Shown here: positions 5,225 through 15,871 of the stretch, piece by piece
Numbering within the stretch: the first letter of the stretch is position 1
How the letters are laid out: each line of letters starts with the position of its first letter
DNA from: Hippopus hippopus
Taxonomy: Eukaryota; Mollusca; Bivalvia; Cardiida; Cardiidae
Assembly (NCBI GenBank): GCA_946811185.2
Contig: OX328109.1
Coordinates: forward strand, 47,141,412 to 47,205,411
Length of the DNA stretch: 64,000 bases
Reading direction: 5' to 3'
Position numbers and translations under genes: made by a program
Notes under the pieces: generated by a model
The model's database searches: none
Told to the model about the DNA's origin: nothing
The model's input: the letters and a program-made list of their open reading frames with translations, nothing else

Positions 5225-8200
5225 ATGAGTTTCCTAAATAGATTTACGAGTGCAGCTAGACGAGCTGTGTCTAATGTTTACTCAGCTGTCGTTCCGGAAT
5301 CTGTGCAAAGAAGAGTAACCGATTTTGGTAACTGGATAACTGGTAATGTGGAGACAACACAAATACCACAAGTTTTGGATGAAATTGTTGAACATGTTAG
5401 ACAAAATTACCCTCCTAGGATCCAGATTAGAGAAGGTCAATCAGCACTAAGAGGATTTACCAGAGAATATTTTATAGAAGGTATAAGAGATCTTACACCG
5501 GTTGGTTTCCTTAATTTAGCGAAAGATAAACTAACCGATATTATGAGAAATAATCGTCAAACAAAAGTTAAACTCGTTATGAAGTGTATGATGAAACACT
5601 CTATTACTCAAGAATTAAAAGATATGAATTTCGGTTCTGGTTACGGAATCGTTAATTTAGATGGGGATGACGCGGGTGAAATATATGATGAAATGAGGGA
5701 TGAGATATTAATCGATATAGCGGAGAAGGAAATGAAAGAGGATTACGTAATCGATTTAAGATTATATACAGTAGCATATAACCCATTAAGAGGTAGTTCT
5801 TGGATACCAACTCCTCCTAACATATCGTATACAAAAAGCGTTATTAACCCGAAAAATAAAGATGATGATATGTGTTTCGCGTATTGCATTCTTATAGCTT
5901 TGAATCCAACAATTAAACAACATCCAGAAAGAACCGAAAGACTAAAACCATTATTAAGCACTATAAATATGAAAGGGATCGATTACCCAGTTTCCCTTTC
6001 TGATAGAATTAAATTTGAGAAAAAAAATCCTACAATATCGGTATCAATTTATGGATGTAATAATTTTGTTTATCCGCTTAGTGTAAGTAAGGAAGCTTAT
6101 AAAAGAGAGCATCATATTAATCTTTTGCTTATTGAGGCGAATGGTATAAGACATTATTGTTTAATCAAAGACATGAGTAAATTGTTATCTAAACAAATAT
6201 CCGATTATAATGGTAAAATCTACATCTGTGAAAGATGTTTAAATCATTTCATAAAAGAAGAAACTTTAAAGAAACATTTAGAATATTGCATCAAAAAAGA
6301 TGCTTGTAGAATAGACTTACCTGAAAAAGGTACCAAAATATCTTTCAAGCATTTTTATAAAAAACAGAGACATCCTTTCACGATTTATGCGGATATGGAG
6401 TCTATATTAGAAAAGAAAAACGAAAATAAAGGTAACAGCACGATGGTAATTAATGCGCATAACATTTCAGGATATTGTTTTTACGTTAAATCGCTTCACG
6501 AAAATGTTTACCCTTCGAAGGTTTTCCAATATTCTGGTGAAAATGCGTCTAAGAAATTTTTAGAGGAATTAGAAAATGTTATAGAAGAAATAGATGCGAT
6601 ACCAACGAAGGAAATGATTTATACAGTTTACGATAAAAGAAGGTTTGATGAAGCTGTAAAATGTTGGATATGTAGGAAGTCATTTACTGAAGAAGATAAA
6701 AAAGTGAGAGACCATTGTCATTATACTGGAAAGTTTAGGGGAGCCGCACACAATTCATGTAATTTAAAATGTAGAAGACCTACTTTTACACCCGTATTCT
6801 TTCATAATTTTAGTAAGTATGATTGTCATTTATTTATAAAAGATTTAATGAGTATACCCGGCGAAATAAATTGTATACCAACAAACAAGGAAACGTATAT
6901 AAGTGTGTCTAAAAAAATGTTAATAAAATACGCTGTATTAGATCCAGTAACAGAAGAGTATATAGAGAAAACTAAAAAACATGAGGTTAGATTCCTGGAT
7001 AGTTTAAAATTTCTAGGTAAAAGTTTAGATGAATTAGCCAGCACCCTAGCTAAGGAAGAAAAGACTAATCTCGCGAAATATTTCGAGGGGGAAAAGCTCG
7101 AATTGATCTCACAGAAGGGTGTATTCCCTTATGAATGGTTTGATAACCTTAATAAATTTGATGAAACGGAGTTACCCGAGCGAAAAGCATTTTATTCGAA
7201 GCTTAAATATAGTGGAATTAGTAAGGGAGATTATCAACTTGCTAAAAATGTATGGAAAACATTCGAGATGAAAACTTTTAAAGATTATCACGATTTATAT
7301 AATAAGACCGATGTTTTATTGTTGGCGGATGTATTCGAAAATTTCAGGAACGTTTGCTTCGATAATTATGGGTTAGACCCGTCTTGGTTTTATACAGCAC
7401 CTGGGTTGGCTTGGGAGGCGATGTTAAAAACTACTAATATAAAATTAGAATTATTATCAGACCCTGACATGATTTTATTTATCGAAAATGGTATAAGAGG
7501 AGGTATCTCAACCATTTTTAAACGATATGCGAGAGCGAATAATGTATATATGAACGAAAAATATAACCCTAGTGAACCATCTAAATTTATTACTTATTTG
7601 GACGCGAATAATCTTTATGGTTGGGCAATGTGTCAAAAACTTCCTACTGGTAATTTTAAATGGATGGATGATTTAGACAATTGGAGGGATCAACCCTGTA
7701 TATTAGAGGTTGATTTAGAATATCCTAAAGATTTGCATGACTTACACAACGATTTCCCATTAGCACCCGAAAGATTAAAGATTGACACCCCAGTCGAAAA
7801 ACTTATACCTAATTTATACGACAAAACTAAATATATATTACATCGCGAAAATTTAAAGTTATATTTAAGTTTAGGTCTAAAACTTAAAAGGATTCATAGA
7901 GGGTTAACATTTGATGAGAGTGAGTGGTTAAAACCTTATATCGATAAAAATACTAAACTAAGAGCGAAAGCTAAAACCGCGTTCGAAAAGGATTTCTTTA
8001 AACTTATGAATAACGCTGTATTTGGCAAGACTATGGAGAATATTAGGAATAGAGTAGATATAAAATTAGTTAGTACCAAGGAAAAAGGGGAAAAATTAGC
8101 AGCTAAACCAAACTATTACGATATATCTATCCTCGATGAAAATTTATGTATAATTCAAATGAAAAAACAACGATTATTTTTTAAGAAACCTATTTACGTG

Positions 8201-8803
8201 GGGATGTGTATTTTAGATTTAAGTAAGACATTAATGTATAACTTCCATTATAATTATATTAAAGATAAATATAACGAAAAAGTTGAACTCCTTTTCACTG
8301 ATACGGATAGTTTAATGTATGAAATAGAAACGAAAGATTTTTATAAAGATATTAGTGATGATGTTAAAGAATGGTTTGATACGAGTGATTACCCATCTGA
8401 TCATCCATCAGGTATTCCCGCGGGATTAAATAAGAAAGTTGTCGGCATGTTTAAAGATGAGACAAGCGGTAAGATTTTTGAGGAGTTTGTAGGTCTTAGA
8501 TCTAAGCTATACTCTTATAAAATGTGTGATAAAGAGGAAAAGAAATGCAAGGGAATTAAAAAGCAAGTAGTAAAAGCATTTATTAAACATGATGATTATA
8601 AAGAGTGTTTGTTCGAAAATAAGACACTATTAAGGAAAATGGTAGTTATTAGGAGTCATAAGCATGAGTTGTATACTGAAGAAATAAATAAAATCGCCTT
8701 GAGCGGTAATGATGATAAACGTTATATTTTGGAGAATAAGATTGATACGTTAGCTTGGGGGCATACTAAGATAAATATGTCGCGTGAAGGCTATATGAGT
8801 TAG
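5225..8803 (+). CDS. family B DNA polymerase (Polinton/adintovirus type)
   Basis: A 1192-residue intronless ORF for a replicative, probably protein-primed, family B polymerase (DNA_pol_B_2 type). In order: an N-terminal region (1-200) of unknown role; a possible OTU-like cysteine-protease module, with Cys217 in DDDMCFAYC and His310-Tyr311 in RHYC; a zinc finger C335-x2-C338, H351, C355; exonuclease motif I YADMES (388-393); an endonuclease-VII-like Zn insert, CWIC at 480-483 and DHCHYTGKFRGAAHNSCNLK from 496; exonuclease II FHNFSKYD (526-533); exonuclease III YNKTD (692-696); polymerase motif A DANNLYGW (793-800); motif B NNAVFGK (929-935); motif C DTDS (1026-1029); then GLRSKLY. All key carboxylates are present, so the enzyme looks intact. 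The protease role is inference. The gene ends the block; only T-tracts follow before host repeat sequence. Confidence 0.9.
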   Translation: MSFLNRFTSAARRAVSNVYSAVVPESVQRRVTDFGNWITGNVETTQIPQVLDEIVEHVRQNYPPRIQIREGQSALRGFTREYFIEGIRDLTPVGFLNLAKDKLTDIMRNNRQTKVKLVMKCMMKHSITQELKDMNFGSGYGIVNLDGDDAGEIYDEMRDEILIDIAEKEMKEDYVIDLRLYTVAYNPLRGSSWIPTPPNISYTKSVINPKNKDDDMCFAYCILIALNPTIKQHPERTERLKPLLSTINMKGIDYPVSLSDRIKFEKKNPTISVSIYGCNNFVYPLSVSKEAYKREHHINLLLIEANGIRHYCLIKDMSKLLSKQISDYNGKIYICERCLNHFIKEETLKKHLEYCIKKDACRIDLPEKGTKISFKHFYKKQRHPFTIYADMESILEKKNENKGNSTMVINAHNISGYCFYVKSLHENVYPSKVFQYSGENASKKFLEELENVIEEIDAIPTKEMIYTVYDKRRFDEAVKCWICRKSFTEEDKKVRDHCHYTGKFRGAAHNSCNLKCRRPTFTPVFFHNFSKYDCHLFIKDLMSIPGEINCIPTNKETYISVSKKMLIKYAVLDPVTEEYIEKTKKHEVRFLDSLKFLGKSLDELASTLAKEEKTNLAKYFEGEKLELISQKGVFPYEWFDNLNKFDETELPERKAFYSKLKYSGISKGDYQLAKNVWKTFEMKTFKDYHDLYNKTDVLLLADVFENFRNVCFDNYGLDPSWFYTAPGLAWEAMLKTTNIKLELLSDPDMILFIENGIRGGISTIFKRYARANNVYMNEKYNPSEPSKFITYLDANNLYGWAMCQKLPTGNFKWMDDLDNWRDQPCILEVDLEYPKDLHDLHNDFPLAPERLKIDTPVEKLIPNLYDKTKYILHRENLKLYLSLGLKLKRIHRGLTFDESEWLKPYIDKNTKLRAKAKTAFEKDFFKLMNNAVFGKTMENIRNRVDIKLVSTKEKGEKLAAKPNYYDISILDENLCIIQMKKQRLFFKKPIYVGMCILDLSKTLMYNFHYNYIKDKYNEKVELLFTDTDSLMYEIETKDFYKDISDDVKEWFDTSDYPSDHPSGIPAGLNKKVVGMFKDETSGKIFEEFVGLRSKLYSYKMCDKEEKKCKGIKKQVVKAFIKHDDYKECLFENKTLLRKMVVIRSHKHELYTEEINKIALSGNDDKRYILENKIDTLAWGHTKINMSREGYMS

Positions 8804-8872
8804 AGGGTTAAATTTTTTTTTTTTTTTTATGATTTAATTCGTTAAAAAATGTGCATTTTTTTTTTTTTTTGG
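8804..8872. other. T-tract tail and right junction of the capsid element
   Basis: Two long T runs (about 8812-8828 and 8857-8870) follow the polymerase stop. From about 8873 the sequence matches the end of a host MITE (family B below: TTAGACCCCTTTTTGTCAGA), so the element must end within this stretch. No terminal inverted repeat can be defined without the left end. Confidence 0.5.
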
Positions 8873-8918
8873 AGTTATTATTAGACCCCTTTTTGTCAGA
8901 GAAAATTTAAGGTGTACT

Positions 8919-8958
8919 TGAAAAATAAAGGTCAAAGTTGAAAAATAAAGGTCAAAGT
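8919..8958. repeat. 20-bp tandem duplication
   Basis: TGAAAAATAAAGGTCAAAGT occurs twice head-to-tail. Confidence 0.9.
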
Positions 8959-9170
8959 GATGATGTGGCAAGGTCAAGTGGATTTTGTCCCAGCTCTCTT
9001 ATTTTATATCTACTCATAATTATGGATTCATATAATCCACTGTGTCTAACAATCAACTGATTCATAAAGTAGACTGTTCCTTTAACATAAAGAAAACTGA
9101 CCAATAGCTAAAAGAAGGTTTCCAACCAGATTACACAGTCTGACCTGAGTTAATGCGTTTTGCAGATGTA

Positions 9171-9394
9171 TTAACTCTTTACCAAACGACATAATTTTAG
9201 ACTTGTCCAAATTGGAAGCATTTGCAGACAACAAAAGGTAACTCAAAAATAAAAATTGTTTTGGGAAGGTTAGAAAACATTATGGGAAAAGGAGAAAATG
9301 CTGGTTACCAGCTTTTTCTCCTTTTCCCACAATGTTTTCAGAAGGCTTCTTTCTCAGGGTCGTGAAAACACGGGATTGTTTGGTAAAGGGTTAA
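9171..9394. mobile_element. TTAA MITE (family A), full length
   Basis: 224 bp from TTAACTCTTTACCAAAC to GTTTGGTAAAGGGTTAA, with inverted termini and a central inverted repeat (GGGAAAAGGAGAAAATGCTGG and its complement). It interrupts a family B MITE exactly at that element's TTAA, leaving TTAA on both sides. Confidence 0.85.
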
Positions 9395-9473
9395 ACCCGG
9401 CTTTCACAGAGCATGGCTTATATATAACATAATTATTACTTAACATAATATATTTGGCTACCAAAAACAACTT

Positions 9474-9636
9474 CAGAGCTCCAGATAAGATGGATTGACG
9501 GTATTCTAAATCCATTATTTCTCTTTCAAACCTTATGTTGTGGGTACTGATAACAAACCATAACATAGGGTTTAGTGGAGAATAATTAAGATTTCCAATT
9601 TTAAAATCAAAATCACTCCCACTGTTTGGAGCTCTG
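9474..9636. mobile_element. CAGAGCTCC foldback MITE (family C)
   Basis: 163 bp bounded by CAGAGCTCCAGATA and GGAGCTCTG; the middle carries the TATGTTGTGGGTACT / ACATAGGGTTTAGTGG inverted repeat seen in the copies at 21.2 and 34.7 kb, with a shortened loop. Confidence 0.65.
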
Positions 9637-10045
9637 CTGCTTGATATGATGACTCATGGAGATGCGTCAAACCTTCTTTTGTCAGAGCACTGTTCATTAT
9701 ATATATTGTAGGTGCTGCTACCCTGTTTGACAAGGTATACGTGGTTGTCCTGGAGGGTCGTGTTGATGGACAAGGGGTCCAGTCTATGAACTACAATGGA
9801 ATTCTTGCAGGTAGGTATTCTTTGAGTAAAATATAGTGCAGAGTTAGGGTGTTAGAGAGTTACAGCCTCAACCTCTCATCAGAGTTACCAAGTTCAAATC
9901 CAATGATGAACTAGGGTCAGCCTTCAGAACTGACCCTGTCTTTGTAAATAAAATACAATACAATACTTTATTCAATACTAAGGCCATCGGGCCATTGTAC
10001 ATTAACATGAAATATATATACAGAGAGTGACAAATACAATAAAAG

Positions 10046-10186
10046 GTTTAGAAGATTGTCATGACTAAATTACAAGGCTAGTAGATAGTGTAAGCTGGAA
10101 TCGACATATGAAAAATGTTTAGATGATTGTTATGACTAAATTACAAGGCTAGTAGATAGTGCTGGCTGGGATCGATATATGAAATC
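10046..10186. repeat. 71-bp tandem duplication
   Basis: Two adjacent copies of a unit containing ACTAAATTACAAGGCTAGTA and a following CGACATATGAAA/CGATATATGAAA. Confidence 0.75.
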
Positions 10187-11225
10187 AACATATTGATCTG
10201 AGTCAGCACTTTCTGAAAAATTTGATTTTAATCTACAATAGAAAACAAGTTACGTGTAATTCTCTTGCAGAACATACATGTAACACCTGTTCAGAGCTTC
10301 AGAATGACGGTGCGCCCATGCCAATCCCGCATGATTTCAAAAGATGACGCACGTATTTAGTAAGTTGTGCGCCATAGAGGCGCGGGCATTTACATGCTTA
10401 TTTAGTGTTATCAACACGTTGTTATCAAACCTTTACCCGCGTTGGTCATTTGTTTTTGTTTACACGCTGTTACAACATTCACCCCTCCGATATAAAAAGT
10501 TTATCCAATCGCATTCTCGATAGACAGATGTGATTGGTACCTGTTTTTCTGTAAATAAAACCGATAGAGTTCGATACCCAATCTAGTTTCAGTTTCGGTT
10601 AGCAGAATGTCGGACTCGAGACAGAGTTTATGAACACCAAACTATTTTTTCAAAAGCTCTCATCCTGTCAAACGGAAGTCAGTTGGAGATATTACTGGTA
10701 AAAAATGAAATCTATTTTGAAAAAATGATCGTTTGCTAATAATAACATTGAGGGAAAACTTTTTCAAATATAATTTAAATCAATATTTTGTAGCGTTAGC
10801 AGACGACACTTATTGGACTGTCGCCTCGTCACGGCATATTACTCGCGCTTTCAACAGCTCTGTTTGGCAAACAATGCCATATAGATCTACAATTTCTACT
10901 AAAATTTAAATGACCGAAATGTTCTTACAGGGTAAATTCGTATTATGACCTACACTGTAAGAAACTTTGTGAGAAGAAATTGCTTAATTTGGGCACATGT
11001 TTTCCAAAAAGAATTTTCTGTATCTGTAGAAACCGAAATTTGTTTTGGGAATGTTTTAGTTTAAGTTTGACCCATTGTTTTGAAAAATGACCCCTCAAAT
11101 TCCTGCTAGATGGGTCATGTGGCCCACAGGCAGTGGAAACAATCTGAAGCTCTGCCTGTTGTTTAAAAACACAGAAAAAGTAGTGGTTCACTTCCCAGGA
11201 AACACTTATTGAGATTAATTGATAT
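10187..11225. other. intron/intergenic, no recognised feature
   Basis: Within the intron between exons 1 and 2 of the unknown host gene. I see no coding exon, RNA gene or clear repeat here apart from short fragments. Confidence 0.4.
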
Positions 11226-11441
11226 AACCTTACACCAAACAATTCCTGGTTTTTACGACCCTGAGATAGAAGCCTTTTGAAAACATTGTGGGAAAAGGAG
11301 AAGATGCTGGTAACCAGCATTTTCTCATCTTCCCACAATGTTTTCTACCCTGCTGGACACAAATTTCAATTTTTTGAGTTGCGTTTATTTTGTCATCAGC
11401 AAGTGCTTTCAATTTGGACCAGTCGTTTGGTAAAGAGTTAA
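11226..11441. mobile_element. TTAA MITE (family A)
   Basis: Complete copy with an almost perfect hairpin in the centre (GGAGAAGATGCTGGTAACC and complement). The left TTAA is mutated to TAAC; the right end is GGTAAAGAGTTAA. Confidence 0.75.
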
Positions 11442-11564
11442 CCCGTAGGCTGCTTAGTGCATCTAAAAAAATACAAGAAAAAAAAAAACAACTTTGAAAC
11501 AGCAAAATTTGGGTTTTTACTATCACCTTAAAAAGTTCATTTCACTTATTTAACAGGATAAGTG

Positions 11565-11792
11565 TTAACCCTTTACCGAACAGTCCCTGGTTTTAACAAC
11601 CCAAAGGAAGAAGCCATCTTAAAACACTGTGAGAAAAGGAGAAAATGCTGGTACCTCCATTTTCTCCTTTTCCCACAATGTTTTCTACTCTTCCAAAGTC
11701 AAGTTTCAATTTTTGAGCCACATCTATTTAGTCGTCTGCAAATGCTTTCAATTTGGACAAGTCTAAGATTTTGTTGTTTGGTAAAGAGTTAA
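11565..11792. mobile_element. TTAA MITE (family A)
   Basis: 228 bp between TTAACCCTTTACCGAACA and TTTGGTAAAGAGTTAA; central AAAATGCTGGTACC hairpin. Confidence 0.85.
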
Positions 11793-11883
11793 GATGTAAG
11801 TGCAATTGATGTAGAACGCATATGTATAAACTAATTTAATTCACATAGTTGCCTCCCTTGTTTGCTTTGAAATAAAAGGAGTT

Positions 11884-12096
11884 CTGCATGGCTCAATGGC
11901 AAGGTGTAGGACTTATAGCCTGGAGGTCCCAGGTTTGAGCCTCATATAAGGCACTTGGTTTTGGGCAAGACACTTAAGAGCCACAGCCTAGTACTGGTGA
12001 ATTCCAGGACATACATGACTAATGTAAGCTGTTGTCTTGATATGACTGAAAAAACACTGAAAGCTGTGAAAACACCATTTATCACATAAAGACTCC
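11884..12096 (+). mobile_element. tRNA-derived SINE
   Basis: A-box-like TGGCTCAATGGCAAGGTG and B-box-like CAGGTTTGAGCCTC near the 5' end, then a body shared with the SINE at 27.4 kb (AGACACTTAAGAGCCACAGC, TAGTACTGGTGAATTCC). Confidence 0.7.
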
Positions 12097-12128
12097 TCCG
12101 GCAGTGTATTGAACCCATGACTTATTTT

Positions 12129-12152
12129 CGATAATACACTAGTGTATTATCG
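12129..12152. repeat. 24-bp perfect palindrome
   Basis: CGATAATACACT followed by its exact complement, centred on ACTAGT. Confidence 0.9.
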
Positions 12153-12550
12153 TTTCCTGGGTCCCGGTTCTGATCAGGTTTCAGTCACGAGCCCATGAAG
12201 CCAGCGAAACCAACCACAGTTTGTGTGGGAAGTTGTACTCTTATGCCGTTTCAGGGAAAAATGATGTCACTGTTGCTAAGACGTATACGCATGGAAAGTT
12301 TTTGATTTTCTTGGTTAATAAAAAACAAGAAATGCAGCGAAAGTCTCTTAAAATCAATATCATTGCAGAAATAGGTGGACTTAACCCCTCTTTAAACTGT
12401 TTCACTCTTCTATTGGTGTAAATGTCATAAAACTATCTAGTTTTGTATGTACACATCTGAAACCAAACTGCAACGTAAACATGGACCCGTGAACGGTTTA
12501 GAGGCTGAAGGTGATGATGCGGAATATTTTTCTGTTTGTCATTCGTTTTA

Positions 12551-12722
12551 TGTGATAAATAGAATCTCACATTCGTGTTTATGTATTATCATTTTTAAAC
12601 AAACTCGTTGACTAAAATGTATTTGACGCTCGCCAAGGCTGGCATCATACAATTTTAGTCAACTCGTTTGATAAAAATGATAATACATAAACACTCATGT
12701 AAGATCCTCTATTTATTCAATC
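12551..12722. mobile_element. foldback element with about 75-bp arms
   Basis: GATAAATAGAATCTCACATT ... TGTATTATCATTTTT ... CTCGTTGACTAAAAT on the left is mirrored by ATTTTAGTCAACTCG ... AAAATGATAATACATAAACA ... TCTATTTATT on the right, with a loop of roughly 25 bp. Confidence 0.75.
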
Positions 12723-12770
12723 AATCAGTACTTCAATTTTTCAAAAGTTTTAGACTAAAGCATATGACCT

Positions 12771-12994
12771 TTAACACTTTACGAAATGACAAAATTTTGG
12801 ACCGGTCCAAATTGAAAGTATTTGCAGACGACAAAACAAATGTGAATCAAAAATTGAAATTTGATTTGGGAAGGGTGGAAAACATTGTGGGAAAAGGAGA
12901 AAATGCTCCAGCATTTTTTCCTTTTCCCACAATGTTTTCAAAAGCTTTCTTTATCAGGGTCGTGAAAAGTTAGGATTGTGTGGTAAAGGGTTAA
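12771..12994. mobile_element. TTAA MITE (family A)
   Basis: 224 bp, TTAACACTTTACGAAATGAC to TGTGGTAAAGGGTTAA; the central hairpin lacks the GGTAACC core. Confidence 0.8.
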
Positions 12995-13158
12995 TTACAC
13001 AGTACTATCTCTAGACATAATTGTTAATTTTTTTACTTTGACTTCAAAAGTGTGATATATACTTAGCATCACTCTTTGTAAATAAACTGGATGACACGTA
13101 ACTGTATATGGGCCAGCTGCCTAAATACTTAAATAAGGATATTGTATTGTATTTCTAT

Positions 13159-13381
13159 GGACTCTTTACCAAACAACAAAATTTTGGACCAGTCCAAATT
13201 GAAAGCATTTGCAGACAACAAGATAAATGTGAATCGAAAATTGAAATTTGATTTGGGAAGGGTGGAAAACATTGTAGGAAAAGAAGGAAATGCTCCAGCA
13301 TTTTCTCCTTTTCCCACAATGTTTTCAAAGACTTTCTTTCTCAGGGTCGTTAAAAGTCGGGATTGTGTGGTAAAGAGTTAA
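13159..13381. mobile_element. TTAA MITE (family A), left end mutated
   Basis: Closely similar to the copy at 12771 over its whole length; the right end is GTGGTAAAGAGTTAA, but the left TTAA is not preserved. Confidence 0.75.
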
Positions 13382-13589
13382 TGCATTAGTCATAGGCATG
13401 GATTACCCCATCTACCACACAATTTACAATCTTGTTTTCTTTTCAGGTGCTTACTACAACGGCTATAGATGGATGAATTCGTTGAGTGAAAGCATGTTGA
13501 TTGGTGGGCAATCAGTCCAGATTATTGGTGATGTGGTCCTCACAAAGCCATTTAAACTGGTGAATACTAGGTAAGTTGGAGACTAGTAG

Positions 13590-13752
13590 AAGAAGATGAG
13601 AAAATGCAGCTAACTAACATTTTTCCATTTATCCAAAATGTTTTCTCCCCCTTCAGAGGCAAATTTCATCTTTTTATCAACATCAAATTTGTCGACTGCG
13701 AATTCTTTCGATTTGGACAGGGCTAGACTTTTGTAGTCTGGTAAACAGTTAA
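13590..13752. mobile_element. diverged, 5'-truncated TTAA MITE
   Basis: GAGAAAATGCAGCTAACTAA, then ATGTTTTCTCCCCCTTC and TCTGGTAAACAGTTAA follow family A order with many changes. Confidence 0.5.
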
Positions 13753-14438
13753 AATGTGGGAAGAGGAGATACTGTTTGTAACTTGCTTTTTCTTTCTTTC
13801 TCACAGTGGTTTTTACCTTTTCCAAGAAAAATTATAAATAAAGAATTAAGGGCTCAGCAGCTACCAAATATAAACAGTTTGAGGGGTAAAATTGTGATAT
13901 ATTTAATTCATATCATTGAAAAGTATATAAGGATATTATTAATAGTCTGATAATGTGTTACAAAGAAATTCCAGTTGGTAGCACAAAATTGTATTCTAAA
14001 ACTAGATAAAAAAAGTTGAGAATTGTTGACCACTGGCTGCTAGAGTGCCCTTTGGTAATAATATTTGTAGTAATTGTCAATTCTTGAAGATGAAATAATT
14101 TCTATATATTTATATCTAGACAGGCCACTCCAACCCCTCCCCCAGTTTTCAACCCACCTGACGCAGATGTTCCTGGCGACATTGGTGGGGGTGGGAGTAC
14201 CATAGGAGGGACAGGCACCGGGCCTGATTCTGTGATTGGTATTAGTGGACCTGGGGGAGAGGTCATGGGTTGGTATAAACGTCCCCGGTGAGACAGTTCC
14301 CATGGCATCAGCCCTTGCAGACCCAGCCCCACCCCCATTGGCAACAGGTGCCCGAGCTGGAGCTGTGGTTGGTACTGTTTTAGGTAAGTGGGGTTGAATT
14401 TGGAAATGAAATGTCTATTTGTTGTGAAGATCATAGTG

Positions 14439-14548
14439 TTTAAACCTTTAGCAAACAATCTGGTGTTTTAATGACCAACCCAGGAAGAGAACTTCTGAAA
14501 ACGTTGTTGGATTGGGAGAAAGCTAGTAACCAGGTTTTGTCCTTTTTT
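14439..14548. mobile_element. left half of a TTAA MITE
   Basis: Runs from TTTAAACCTTTAGCAAACAA into the central hairpin and stops where a GCTCCCCGAAGGCGGAGC element begins. Confidence 0.6.
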
Positions 14549-15000
14549 ATGCTCCCCGAAGGCGGAGCATATAGTCGCCTCTTCGTACGTCCGTGCGTGC
14601 GTTAACTATTTTTTTCAAATTTTTCTTCTCTGAAACTACCCGTCCAAATTTGATGAAACTTCACAGAAATGATCCTGCCATAGTCCTCTTTAAAATTTAT
14701 TGAAAGAATTTGCTTCCTTCAAACACTGTGGTTGCCATGGCAACAAAACTGAAAAATATTGAACATCTTTGAAAATCTTCTTGTCTGAAACCATAAGGCC
14801 CAGGGCTACCAAATTTGGCATGTAGCTTTATCTAATGGACCTCTATCAAATTCCTCCATATTATAGCCCTCGGGTCAAAATTGGCTCTGCCCCGGAGATC
14901 ACAAGTTTAACATGGGCTTATATAGTGACTTTAATTTAAAATAGTAATAAAGGGAAATAACTCCTGTTATACAAGATAAAGTTTGTTACTATTTACCTCC
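14549..15000. mobile_element. dispersed repeat starting GCTCCCCGAAGGCGGAGC
   Basis: The start is a short palindrome followed by CGTACGTCCGTGCGTGCGTT. Its interior shares ACTGTGGTTGCCATGGCAAC and CTTCTTGTCTGAAACCA with the repeat at 25 kb, so the two are related non-autonomous elements. Confidence 0.55.
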
Positions 15001-15354
15001 CTTGATTATCAAACTGCAGTTTTACATTATTGGAGTTTGGTATTCAAGTTTTTTGGAGAGGAAATGTTCTGTTTTAAGGGAGAGTGATTTATTCTGATGC
15101 TAATAGTTATGCTCACATGAATGGAATGTTTAATTTAAGGTTTCTACCACTCAAATTTTTTCAGAACTTTACCTTTCATGCTAATGAATAAACCTGCTTG
15201 TATTGTATTTACTGACATTATCTTTGCATTTAAAAAGATATGACCGTTTTTGTTTGGCAAGCGGGGTGGAGGTTATGTTTTCAAAGTAAGTTTATTACCA
15301 TACAGACTTTTCATGCTGTATGTCTCTGTCAATGCCAATTAAATGCATGATACG
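15001..15354. other. no recognised feature
   Basis: Intronic DNA between repeats; I see no exon or regulatory signal. Confidence 0.4.
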
Positions 15355-15590
15355 TTAATTTTACTCTATAAGAAATGACAATTTTTTTTTACTGTACCAA
15401 GTTTAAAGCCATTGCAAAAAGACAAATTGAATGTAGCTTAAGTGACTACTTCTGTCTTGGGCAGGTTAGGAAGCGTAGTGGGAAAAAGAGAAAGTACTCG
15501 CTGACAAAATGTTGTCCTTTTCTCACGATGTTTTTGAAAGCCTTCTCTTTCAGTGTCATTAACACTTCAATTTGTGTGGTAAAGGGTTAA
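15355..15590. mobile_element. TTAA MITE (family A), diverged
   Basis: TTAA at both ends and GTGTGGTAAAGGGTTAA on the right; the internal hairpin is degraded. Confidence 0.65.
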
Positions 15591-15640
15591 AAAGCCAGTG
15601 GAGCGATACAGGGCCATCATGGCATTCTTGTCTCAGGTTG

Positions 15641-15871
15641 TTAACCCTTTACCAAACAATCCTGAGTCTTAATGACCTTTGGGAAAGAATAGCTTTTGAA
15701 AACATGGTGGGAAAAGGAGAAAATGTTGGTAGCTAACATTTTCTTCTTTTCCCACAAGGTTTTCTTTTCTTTTACAGACAAATCCTGTTACTTTTTGCCA
15801 CATTTACCATTTCCATTTGAAATGCCACCATTTGGTTCTGTCTAAAATTTTGTCTCATGGTAAAGGATTAA
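15641..15871. mobile_element. TTAA MITE (family A)
   Basis: TTAACCCTTTACCAAACAAT to CATGGTAAAGGATTAA with a strong central hairpin. Confidence 0.8.

Larger units (their letters stand above)
8873..9420. mobile_element. family B MITE pieces, with a TTAA MITE inserted
   Basis: 8873-8905 is the terminal stretch of a family B MITE. From about 8998 a second, 5'-truncated copy runs (ATTATGGATTCATATAATCC, then the usual internal hairpin fragment) to GCAGATGTATTAA at 9174, is interrupted by a family A MITE, and resumes at 9395 with ACCCGGCTTTCACAGAGCAT. Confidence 0.6.
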
